Below are positions 1-5,390 of a stretch of 5,397 nucleotides of DNA, piece after piece (the first letter of the stretch is position 1; each line of letters begins with the position of its first letter). The stretch lies in NCBI GenBank assembly GCA_902497185.1, contig CABVEG010000140.1, positions 1-5,397 on the forward strand, written 5' to 3'. Source of the stretch: an uncultured Eubacteriales bacterium (GTDB lineage: Bacteria; Bacillota; Clostridia; Lachnospirales; CAG-274). The notes beneath the pieces were generated by a model. It did no database searches, was not told where the DNA came from, and worked only from the letters and a program-made list of their open reading frames with translations. A program made the position numbers and the translations under genes.

Positions 1-510
1 AGAATTTTATTTTATGCTGCCCTTGTGGCATTGGTTCTTGTTTATGCCTTTTCCGCCTTCCTTTTAAGTACCAAGCTTGGCAAAATACTTATTGCAATAA
101 GAGATGGCGAAAACAGAACATATTTTTCAGGCTATTGCGTAAGCAGCTTTAAAACCTTTATTTATGTGCTTTCAGCTCTTTTTGCCGCTATTGCAGGCGC
201 TATATATGTAAACCTTAATAATTCCATTTCAACCTCTGAAATGACAATTGCATTTTCGGTATCAATGGTAATATGGGTTGCAGTTGGAGGCAGAGGCTCA
301 CTTATAGGTGCTGTTATAGGTGCAATACTTGTTTCAGGCTGTGAATTCAGCATTAGTTCAGCCTTTCCTGATGTATGGCAGTATATTATAGGCATATTCT
401 TTACAGTAGTTATTCTCTTTTTCAGAAAGGGTATTGTAGGCTTTGTATCTGATTTATTTGAAAAGCTGACTGCAAAAAAAACAAAGGAAGGAAGTGCTGC
501 AAATGTCTGA
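1..510 (+). CDS. urtC: Urea ABC transporter permease UrtC, C-terminal part (5' end outside window)
   Basis: This is the last 169 residues of an inner-membrane permease of the LivM/UrtC type; the reading frame is open to base 1, so the start lies upstream (the family is usually about 350-380 aa). With the first visible residue as 1, hydrophobic segments lie near 3-22, 52-71, 82-95, 99-113 and 124-141. The cytoplasmic loop around 29-45 (GKILIAIRDGE) corresponds to the ATPase-coupling loop of this permease family. VAVGGRGSLIGAVIGA (94-109) and the end, with AFPDVWQYIIG and then RKGIVG, look like UrtC rather than UrtB or LivM. UrtC pairs with UrtB to form the channel for urea delivered by the binding protein UrtA. 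The stop codon overlaps the start of urtD by 8 bases. The main alternative is a branched-chain amino acid permease (LivM); the adjacent UrtD/UrtE features make urea more likely, but substrate is inferred. Confidence 0.87.
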   Translation, partial: RILFYAALVALVLVYAFSAFLLSTKLGKILIAIRDGENRTYFSGYCVSSFKTFIYVLSALFAAIAGAIYVNLNNSISTSEMTIAFSVSMVIWVAVGGRGSLIGAVIGAILVSGCEFSISSAFPDVWQYIIGIFFTVVILFFRKGIVGFVSDLFEKLTAKKTKEGSAANV

Positions 511-1282
511 TAGAACTATTATAAAACTTGATAAAATTTCCGTTTCCTTTGACGGCTTTAAGGCACTTACCGATGTAGATATTGACGTTAAGGAAAATAC
601 AATACATTTCTTTATAGGCCCTAACGGTGCAGGAAAGACTACACTTCTGGATATTATATGCGGCAAAACCAAGCCTACGGCAGGAAAGGTAATGTATTAC
701 CCCTCAGAGGGCAAAGGTATTCAGCTTACAGGTACAAAGGAATATAAAATTGTAGGTCTTGGCATAGGCAGAAAGTTTCAGGTGCCATCAGTATTTACAA
801 ATCTGACTGTTCAGGATAATATGGAGCTTTCGCTTAAAAATGGCAGAAGGGTTTTTGAATCAATTTTTGCTAAGGCAACAAATGAGGAGCTGGAAAGAAT
901 TGACGAAATTCTTGAAATGATTGATCTAAAGGATAAAAAAGATATTCTTGCAAAAAATCTTGCCCATGGACAAAAGCAGTGGCTTGAAATAGGTATGCTC
1001 CTTGTACAAAAGCCAAAGGTTATTATGCTTGATGAGCCTGTTGCAGGTATGGGCAAGCCTGAAACCTACAAAACAGGTGAAATTCTTAAAAAAATAAAAG
1101 AAAGCTGTACGGTTATAGTAGTTGAACACGATATGGAATTTGTAAAGATTTACTCAGACAGAGTTACGGTAATGCATGAAGGAAAGGTGCTTATGGAGGG
1201 GGATGTGGATTCCGTATTAAGTGATGAAACTGTGCAAAAGGTTTATCTTGGCAGAGGCGGTGAAAGAAATGCTGAAAATTAG
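503..1282 (+). CDS. urtD: Urea ABC transporter ATP-binding protein UrtD
   Basis: Cytoplasmic ATPase of 259 aa that drives the UrtBC permease. Visible motifs are Walker A GPNGAGKT (39-46), Q-loop Q93 in KFQVPSVF, the signature LAHGQKQWLEIG (153-164), Walker B KVIMLDEP (172-179), and the switch histidine H209 in VVEHDM. The signature with HGQKQWLEIG in place of the common LSGGQ, and the GMGKPET stretch after Walker B, are characteristic of UrtD. The start chosen is ATG 503. The Shine-Dalgarno-like GGAAGGAA at 486-493 lies about 9 bases before it, while an upstream in-frame GTG at 494 would touch that site and add only three residues. The gene begins inside the end of urtC (8-base overlap) and ends inside the beginning of urtE (14-base overlap), which suggests coupled translation. 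All catalytic residues are intact. Confidence 0.93.
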   Translation: MSDRTIIKLDKISVSFDGFKALTDVDIDVKENTIHFFIGPNGAGKTTLLDIICGKTKPTAGKVMYYPSEGKGIQLTGTKEYKIVGLGIGRKFQVPSVFTNLTVQDNMELSLKNGRRVFESIFAKATNEELERIDEILEMIDLKDKKDILAKNLAHGQKQWLEIGMLLVQKPKVIMLDEPVAGMGKPETYKTGEILKKIKESCTVIVVEHDMEFVKIYSDRVTVMHEGKVLMEGDVDSVLSDETVQKVYLGRGGERNAEN

Positions 1283-1961
1283 CGGACTTGATGCTTATTA
1301 TGGTGAAAGCAAAATTATAAATGATCTTACAATAAATGTGCCTAAGGGGAAAATTGTTGCCCTTATAGGAAGAAACGGCGTAGGTAAGTCTACTACACTT
1401 AAATCAATTATGGGTCTAACTAAGACTCCAAAAGGCTCTCTTAAGCTGGACGGTATGGAAATGATGAGGCTTAAACCTTATGAAAGAGCAAAGCTTGGCA
1501 TAGGCTATGTGCCACAGGGCAGAGATATTTTCCCACAGATGACAGTTGAAGAAAATCTGAATCTGGGGCTTACAATTAAGGGTAAAAGGGCAAAGGTACC
1601 TGATAATGTTGTTTCTCTCTTCCCTGTAATATCTAAGTTCAGGCTTAGGAAGGGCGGTGATCTTTCAGGTGGTCAGCAGCAGCAGCTTGCCATTGCAAGA
1701 GCTCTTGCCTCCGAACCTAAGCTTCTTATACTTGATGAGCCTACAGAGGGTATTCAGCCTTCGGTTATTGAGGATATTGGCTATGCCATAAAAAAAATTA
1801 ATGAATGGACAGGTATTTCCATTTTAATTGTTGAACAGTACCTTGACTTTGTACTTGATGTTGCTGATGAATTCTATCTTATGGATAAGGGTGAAATTGT
1901 TATGCAGGGTAAGACGGAAGGTGCTGATAAGGAAGAAATACAGTCTAAGATGAGTGTGTAA
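1269..1961 (+). CDS. urtE: Urea ABC transporter ATP-binding protein UrtE
   Basis: Second ATPase of the transporter, 230 aa, the usual UrtE/LivF length. It shows Walker A GRNGVGKS (34-41), Q-loop Q83 in GYVPQGRDIFPQMTVEENL, signature LSGGQQQQLAIARAL (132-146), Walker B LLILDEPTEGIQP (152-164), and VEQYLDF (188-194), where the usual H-loop histidine is replaced as is normal in LivF/UrtE proteins. The GRDIFP stretch favours UrtE over LivF. ATG 1269 is chosen because MLKISGLDAYYGES is the typical N-terminus and GAGG (1254-1257) and GGTG (1259-1262) lie upstream; an in-frame GTG at 1221 would add 16 residues that match nothing in the family. It is the last gene of the operon, followed within 10 bases by a hairpin. 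No urease gene is visible in the window. Confidence 0.92.
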   Translation: MLKISGLDAYYGESKIINDLTINVPKGKIVALIGRNGVGKSTTLKSIMGLTKTPKGSLKLDGMEMMRLKPYERAKLGIGYVPQGRDIFPQMTVEENLNLGLTIKGKRAKVPDNVVSLFPVISKFRLRKGGDLSGGQQQQLAIARALASEPKLLILDEPTEGIQPSVIEDIGYAIKKINEWTGISILIVEQYLDFVLDVADEFYLMDKGEIVMQGKTEGADKEEIQSKMSV

Positions 1962-1967
1962 ATTAAT

Positions 1968-2016
1968 GGGCTGTTGTAAATTAGTGTAAAAAAGCTAATT
2001 TTTGACAGCCCCTTTT
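1968..2016. terminator. Hairpin between convergent urtE and sodC, probable bidirectional terminator
   Basis: GGGCTGT (1968-1974) pairs with ACAGCCC (2005-2011), and AAATTAG (1978-1984) pairs with CTAATTT (1995-2001). They are separated by a symmetrical 3-nt internal loop of two possible G-U pairs and one mismatch, and closed by a 10-nt loop. On the + strand the stem is followed by CTTTT; on the - strand by ATTAATTT. Both T tracts are weak. Its position between two convergent stop codons (1961 and 2018) supports a shared terminator. Confidence 0.68.
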
Positions 2017-2017
2017 G

Positions 2018-2473
2018 CTATACTGATGTAATAATTCCGCAGGCTATTTTTTCTCCGCTGTTGCCGCTTGGCTGTGTTTTAAAATCGTCAGGCTGTGAAT
2101 GTATAATTACGGTTTTACCGATTATTTCATTTATTGTAAATCTGTTTGTCAGCACGGACATATAGGCATGGCCTTTATTTCCAAAAAGAGGCGGAAGGTC
2201 CCCTGCGTGATAGGGATGCAGACAGTTTCCCGGATTGTAGTGTGTCATAGAGTCAGCAAAGGGGTCCTCCATATTACCTGTGCAGCTTTCCCCTGAATGT
2301 ATATGAAAACCGAATATTCTGTTGCTGCATGGAACATCAGAGTAGGGCAGGTTAAATATTCGTGCCGTAACAATAACACCCTTTTCACATTCATAAAACT
2401 GTACGGTGCCGCTTATTTCAGGATATTTGCTGCTGCCCTTAATTTGCGCAACAGCCTTATTTTCACAAGTCAT
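2018..2473 (-). CDS. sodC: Cu/Zn superoxide dismutase family protein, no signal peptide
   Basis: A 151-aa protein of the Cu/Zn superoxide dismutase family, which converts superoxide to peroxide and oxygen. Likely copper ligands are H57 and H59 in GFHIHSG, the bridging H78 in HYNP, and H125 in VIIHSQPDD. Zinc ligands are H78, H86, H89 and D92 in LHPYHAGD. C64 and C145 sit where the family has its disulphide pair. The loop between the second and third zinc histidines is much shorter than in the eukaryotic or E. coli enzymes, and the usual active-site arginine before ACG is lysine (K142 in GEKIACG). The start is CAT at 2471-2473, because AAGGAG (2480-2485, read on the - strand) lies 6 bases upstream. 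The frame runs open to 2653, but that extension is not a signal peptide and would run through the promoter region. Without a signal sequence the protein is predicted to be cytoplasmic, unlike most bacterial SodC. It is monocistronic, convergent with the urt operon and divergent from the permease. Confidence 0.88.
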   Translation of the reverse strand: MTCENKAVAQIKGSSKYPEISGTVQFYECEKGVIVTARIFNLPYSDVPCSNRIFGFHIHSGESCTGNMEDPFADSMTHYNPGNCLHPYHAGDLPPLFGNKGHAYMSVLTNRFTINEIIGKTVIIHSQPDDFKTQPSGNSGEKIACGIITSV

Positions 2474-2490
2474 ATAAAACTCCTTATTTA

Positions 2491-2505
2491 ATACTACAGT
2501 AGTAT
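2491..2505. promoter_or_regulatory. Perfect 15-bp palindrome, candidate operator of sodC
   Basis: ATACTACAGTAGTAT is a 7-1-7 perfect inverted repeat, 17 bases before the sodC start codon. It overlaps the likely -10 hexamer of sodC (2501-2506, - strand), the usual place for a repressor site. The half-site ACTAC/GTAGT recalls BlaI/MecI/CopY-family operators, but the spacing between halves is shorter than their usual one, so the regulator is unknown. It does not match a PerR or Fur box. Confidence 0.55.
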
Positions 2506-2506
2506 A
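2501..2506 (-). promoter_or_regulatory. Candidate -10 element of the sodC promoter
   Basis: Read on the - strand this is TATACT, one mismatch from the sigma-A -10 consensus, 27 bases before the sodC start codon. No convincing -35 hexamer is seen 16-18 bases upstream (the region reads GAACAA), so the promoter may be weak or depend on an activator. Confidence 0.4.
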
Positions 2507-2546
2507 TGAATAATTTTGGTATGTTGTTCCATAAAAATAAAATAGG

Positions 2547-2575
2547 TTGAAATAGTAATAGAAATCTGATATTAT
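2547..2575 (+). promoter_or_regulatory. Sigma-A promoter of the NCS2 permease gene
   Basis: TTGAAA (2547-2552) and TATTAT (2570-2575) are separated by exactly 17 bases and each differs from consensus at one or two positions. Transcription should begin near 2582, right at the Shine-Dalgarno sequence AAAGGA (2582-2587) and about 15 bases before ATG 2597. That leaves no space for a purine riboswitch, which often precedes purine permeases in Firmicutes. Confidence 0.7.
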
Positions 2576-2596
2576 TGTTTTAAAGGATGTGTTTTT

Positions 2597-4042
2597 ATGG
2601 TCAATTTTTTTAAAAATTTTTGTTATGACTATTTTGGTATTCCAAGGAATCAATCAGGTATAAGAACGGAATTTCTTGCAGGAGTTACAAATTATTTTAC
2701 ATTAATATATGCGGTTATGCTGGTGCCTGAAATTCTTATTGAGGCATTTCCAAATGCCGTAGCAAAAAACGGAGATATTATTAAGGATGCTTTTGTCTAT
2801 GGCAATATTACAGCAGGTGAGATGCTTGTAACACTTACTGCAATAGCCTTTATTGCCGCAGGAGTGGCATCCGTATTTATGGGTTTTTTTGTAAATCTGC
2901 CTTTTATACAGGGACCCAGTATTGCAATAGGTACATTTGTTACATATACCATATGCCGTGGCTTTGGCTACAGCTATAATCAGGCATTGGCTTTGGTATT
3001 TATATCAGGTATACTGTTTTTTGTATTGGCTGTTACAGGTATGGAGGAACGTATACACAATGCCATACCAAATAATCTTAAATATGCAGTAAGTGCGGGA
3101 GTAGGCTTTTTCATTGCCTGTACGGGACTTGCAAAGGCTCATATTATAAATTTTGGCTCATCAGACAGCTTTGCAACCATATTTGGCACGGATTTCACCG
3201 ATAAAAATAATGTAAGTGCAGTACTTGCCCTTGTTATGGTGGTTATAATTGTAATTATGCTTAAAAAGCATATACACGGTGCTATTTTTATAGGCAAGGT
3301 TCTTTGTATAATTGGGGCTGTGCCTTTGGGCTTAATTCATTTTTCTGATGCTTTGCAGCTTAATTTTGGCTTTAATATTACAAGTCTTGCCATGACTTTG
3401 GATTTTAACGGTCTTATGGATTTTACAAGCAAAAGTACAATATTTACAACGGCTATCCATATTCTTATTATTGTTTTTTCACTTTGTATAATGGATATTT
3501 TTGAAACAATGTCAATGTTTATTGCCATGGATAATTATGTGGATCTATCAAATAATACTAAAAACAAAAGTAAAACCATTCCAAGAATACTGGAAGTAGA
3601 TGCAGTAACAACTGTTGCAGGTGCATTAATAGGCTCAACAAGTGTTTCTACCTATGTTGAATCTACTACAGGCGTTATTGAGGGAGGCAGAACAGGTTTT
3701 ACGGCAGTGGTTACGGGTATACTGTTTATTGCAACCGTTCCCTTTACACCTCTTGTATCTCTTGTGCCGTCAGCGGCTACGGCAACAACGCTTATTGTGG
3801 CAGGGGTACTTATGATGGGTGTTTTAAAGTACATTGACTTTAAGGACATTACAGAGGCTGTGCCTGCATTTTTTACAATGATACTTATGCCTTTTACAAA
3901 CAGTCTGTTAATAGGTGTAAGTATGGGTATTATAAGCTATGTTGTAATTCATATCTTTGTAAATCATGACAAAAAAATCAGTCCCCTTTTATATATATTA
4001 GGATTTTTTATGTTAGTATCCTTTGTGCTTCTTCCAAGATAA
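2597..4042 (+). CDS. NCS2-family, AzgA-like nucleobase permease (substrate uncertain)
   Basis: A 481-aa integral membrane protein with about a dozen or more hydrophobic segments, of the AzgA/PbuG branch of the NCS2 family, whose known members import adenine, hypoxanthine or guanine with protons. Family marks include GIRTEFLAGVTNYFTLIY near the N-terminus (21-38), NAIPNNLKYAVSAGVGFFIA (155-174), the TM10-like STSVSTYVESTTG (347-359) followed by GGRTGFTAVV (363-372), and DITEAVPAFFT with MPFTNS near the C-terminus (417-436). Two regions differ from typical AzgA proteins. The TM3 stretch normally like PGMGLNAFF reads GPSIAIGTFVTY (106-117), and the TM8 stretch normally like FFDTLGT reads IFETMSM (301-307). 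Both lie at the substrate pocket in the related UraA structure, so the cargo may not be a standard purine. The start has AAAGGA 9 bases upstream. It is transcribed alone from its own promoter, divergently from sodC. Confidence 0.83.
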   Translation: MVNFFKNFCYDYFGIPRNQSGIRTEFLAGVTNYFTLIYAVMLVPEILIEAFPNAVAKNGDIIKDAFVYGNITAGEMLVTLTAIAFIAAGVASVFMGFFVNLPFIQGPSIAIGTFVTYTICRGFGYSYNQALALVFISGILFFVLAVTGMEERIHNAIPNNLKYAVSAGVGFFIACTGLAKAHIINFGSSDSFATIFGTDFTDKNNVSAVLALVMVVIIVIMLKKHIHGAIFIGKVLCIIGAVPLGLIHFSDALQLNFGFNITSLAMTLDFNGLMDFTSKSTIFTTAIHILIIVFSLCIMDIFETMSMFIAMDNYVDLSNNTKNKSKTIPRILEVDAVTTVAGALIGSTSVSTYVESTTGVIEGGRTGFTAVVTGILFIATVPFTPLVSLVPSAATATTLIVAGVLMMGVLKYIDFKDITEAVPAFFTMILMPFTNSLLIGVSMGIISYVVIHIFVNHDKKISPLLYILGFFMLVSFVLLPR

Positions 4043-4047
4043 ATACT

Positions 4048-4077
4048 GTAATAATTTTATTCGCCTTTTCATATAAT
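4048..4077 (+). promoter_or_regulatory. Candidate sigma-E-like (mother-cell) promoter of the spoIVFA-like operon
   Basis: GTAATAAT (4048-4055), 14 spacer bases and CATATAAT (4070-4077) resemble the Bacillus subtilis sigma-E consensus KMATATT - 13/14 - CATACAHT, with one mismatch in each element. B. subtilis spoIVF is a sigma-E operon, so this fits the gene call. Start would be near 4084-4085, giving a leader of about 12 bases beginning at the Shine-Dalgarno sequence. Alternative: TATAAT (4072-4077) is a perfect sigma-A -10, but no -35 hexamer stands 16-18 bases upstream. Confidence 0.55.
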
Positions 4078-4096
4078 TATGAAGAGGTGAATTTTT
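4059..4096 (+). terminator. Terminator-like hairpin that sequesters the next gene's ribosome binding site
   Basis: Bases 4059-4073 pair with 4078-4092 over 15 continuous pairs (13 Watson-Crick, two G-U: 4063-4088 and 4067-4084), closed by the tetraloop TAAT. A run of five T (4092-4096) follows and abuts ATG 4097. The 3' arm contains GAGGTGA (4084-4090), the full Shine-Dalgarno sequence of the downstream gene. In a permease transcript the element can act as an intrinsic terminator, and in any RNA that passes it the ribosome site is masked. It begins 17 bases after the permease stop codon. Confidence 0.68.
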
Positions 4097-4888
4097 ATGG
4101 ATAAAAGATATTATTCTGCAAAGCACAAAAGAATAAAAAGCAATTATGCTAAAAGGCAGGAAAAAAGCAAGGGTGAAGGCTCTTCTTTTATATTAAGACT
4201 TAATATATGCTTAGGTCTTGCAATAGTGATAATAGGCGTTTGTCAGCTTAGGCAAAGCTTTGGTGAAAAATTGTCGGAATATCTTTCTGTTAATACATCA
4301 GTGGATACAATGAAAGAAACTGCATCGGGAATAAAGGCTTTTATTGTAGATGCAGGAAACAGCGGAGTTTTTGGAAATGAAGAATTTATACTTGATGAGG
4401 AAGCTGTAGAATACATTAATAATTGGGAGGAAAATTCCTATTATAACGTTCAGAAAAAACTTGAAACTCCTAATGAAATATGGAAAAAGCCTGTTGACGG
4501 CGGAGCTTTGACAGATGTGTTCGGCGAAAGAAACAATCCCGTAACAGGCAAAAGCGAAAATCATAAGGGTATAGATATAGGTGTACCTATGAATACGGAG
4601 GCAAAAGCTGTTAAAAGCGGTGTAGTTATAGACAAGGGCTATTCAAACAGCTATGGTAATTGGGTAAAATACAAAACTTATGACGGTTATGTTATAAGAT
4701 ATGCCCATTTAAGTTCCGTTGCAGTTGAAAAAAATCAGGAAATAAAGCAGGGGCAGGTTATTGCCTATACGGGAAGTACAGGCAATTCCACCGGTCCTCA
4801 TCTTCATTATGAAATAATGGAGAATAATGAATATATAAATCCTTACAGCTATTATATGGAGGCAGAGGGTGAAAATAACAATAAATAA
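4097..4888 (+). CDS. spoIVFA: Membrane-anchored M23 (LytM) peptidase-domain protein, SpoIVFA-like
   Basis: A 263-aa protein with a basic N-terminus (1-30), one membrane segment (about 32-50), a linker (51-130) and a C-terminal M23/LytM domain (about 131-250). Zinc-site residues are all present: H156 and D160 in NHKGIDIG, H204 in YAHLSS, and H235/H237 in GPHLHYE. Length, topology and the M50 protease gene directly downstream match SpoIVFA, the mother-cell protein that holds and inhibits SpoIVFB in the outer forespore membrane until the checkpoint protease SpoIVB acts. The domain would lie between the two forespore membranes. The start has a perfect GAGGTGA six bases upstream, itself inside a hairpin, and a sigma-E-like promoter precedes it. 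The intact metal site leaves open that it is an active cell-wall endopeptidase. An unrelated M23 hydrolase is the alternative; the pairing argues for SpoIVFA. Confidence 0.75.
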   Translation: MDKRYYSAKHKRIKSNYAKRQEKSKGEGSSFILRLNICLGLAIVIIGVCQLRQSFGEKLSEYLSVNTSVDTMKETASGIKAFIVDAGNSGVFGNEEFILDEEAVEYINNWEENSYYNVQKKLETPNEIWKKPVDGGALTDVFGERNNPVTGKSENHKGIDIGVPMNTEAKAVKSGVVIDKGYSNSYGNWVKYKTYDGYVIRYAHLSSVAVEKNQEIKQGQVIAYTGSTGNSTGPHLHYEIMENNEYINPYSYYMEAEGENNNK

Positions 4889-5390
4889 TTTCAGTATTTA
4901 TGTAAGGCTTTCCACTGTTTTAATATTTTTACTTATGATTGCTCTTGGTTATACAGAGCAATTTTTTGTTTTATATATATTTATGGTTGTTCATGAGCTT
5001 ATTCATATTATAACAGCTTATTTTTTCGGATGTAAATGCAGGGGCATTATTTTGATGCCCATAGGACTTCAGGGAAAAATTGAGGGCATTGAAAATAAGC
5101 CTCTTTACAAAAGAAATATAATTATTGGAACTGCACCTATATTTAATATAATTACAGGCATTATTATAAGCCACGGTTATATAGGTATGGGAAATATTTT
5201 AATGGGTATTTTTAATCTGCTGCCTATATATCCTTTTGACGGTGAAATGCTTTTAAGAAATATTGCAGGCTATTTTTTAGGAACATTAAGGGCAGAAAGG
5301 CTTGTTGGAATATTAAGCAGTCTATTTATGGCAATACTGTTTTTAATTGGAATAATATGGCTTAAGAATATAAAAGCTCCTTTAATGTAG
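4869..5390 (+). CDS. spoIVFB: M50 site-2-type intramembrane metalloprotease, SpoIVFB-like
   Basis: A 173-aa, very hydrophobic protein with the M50 zinc motif HELIH (42-46) inside a membrane segment and the second motif NLLPIYPFDG (116-125), in which N116 and D124 have the same 8-residue spacing as the corresponding pair in Bacillus SpoIVFB. GTAPIFNI (87-94) corresponds to the family's G-P-x-x-N stretch. SpoIVFB removes the pro-sequence of sigma-K in the mother cell late in sporulation. The start is GTG 4869, with GGAGG (4858-4862) 6 bases upstream, overlapping the SpoIVFA-like gene by 20 bases; this indicates tight translational coupling. The protein is far shorter than B. subtilis SpoIVFB (288 aa) and lacks its C-terminal CBS domain. 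It stops just after a membrane segment, 7 bases before the window ends, so a frameshift or a naturally short form cannot be told apart here. Confidence 0.78.
   Translation: MKITINNFSIYVRLSTVLIFLLMIALGYTEQFFVLYIFMVVHELIHIITAYFFGCKCRGIILMPIGLQGKIEGIENKPLYKRNIIIGTAPIFNIITGIIISHGYIGMGNILMGIFNLLPIYPFDGEMLLRNIAGYFLGTLRAERLVGILSSLFMAILFLIGIIWLKNIKAPLM

Noticed and set aside
494..502. GTG 494 as start of urtD
   Set aside because: The only Shine-Dalgarno-like sequence directly abuts this codon, while it is well spaced for ATG 503.
1221..1268. Upstream GTG start for urtE adding 16 residues
   Set aside because: The added residues resemble no UrtE N-terminus and would deepen the overlap with urtD to 62 bases. 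ATG 1269 gives the standard family start.
1674..1685. CAG repeat tract in urtE
   Set aside because: It encodes the QQQQ of the conserved LSGGQQQQ signature region of the UrtE/LivF family, so it is protein constraint and not a microsatellite.
2099..2491. Two + strand open frames (about 65 aa each) opposite sodC
   Set aside because: They lie antisense to a clear, conserved gene, lack ribosome sites and match no known family.
2474..2596. Purine riboswitch upstream of the permease
   Set aside because: The sigma-A promoter predicts a leader of about 15 bases, and no paired-stem aptamer with the conserved purine riboswitch loops is visible in the gap.
2474..2653. Sixty-residue N-terminal extension of the sodC frame up to 2653
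   Set aside because: It runs through the divergent promoter region and into the permease gene, has no ribosome site at its start, and is not a signal peptide. The start at 2473 has AAGGAG at ideal spacing and begins the conserved domain.
4970..5180. Minus-strand open frame within the M50 gene
   Set aside because: It is a shadow of the opposite strand of a well supported gene, with no ribosome site or recognisable product.
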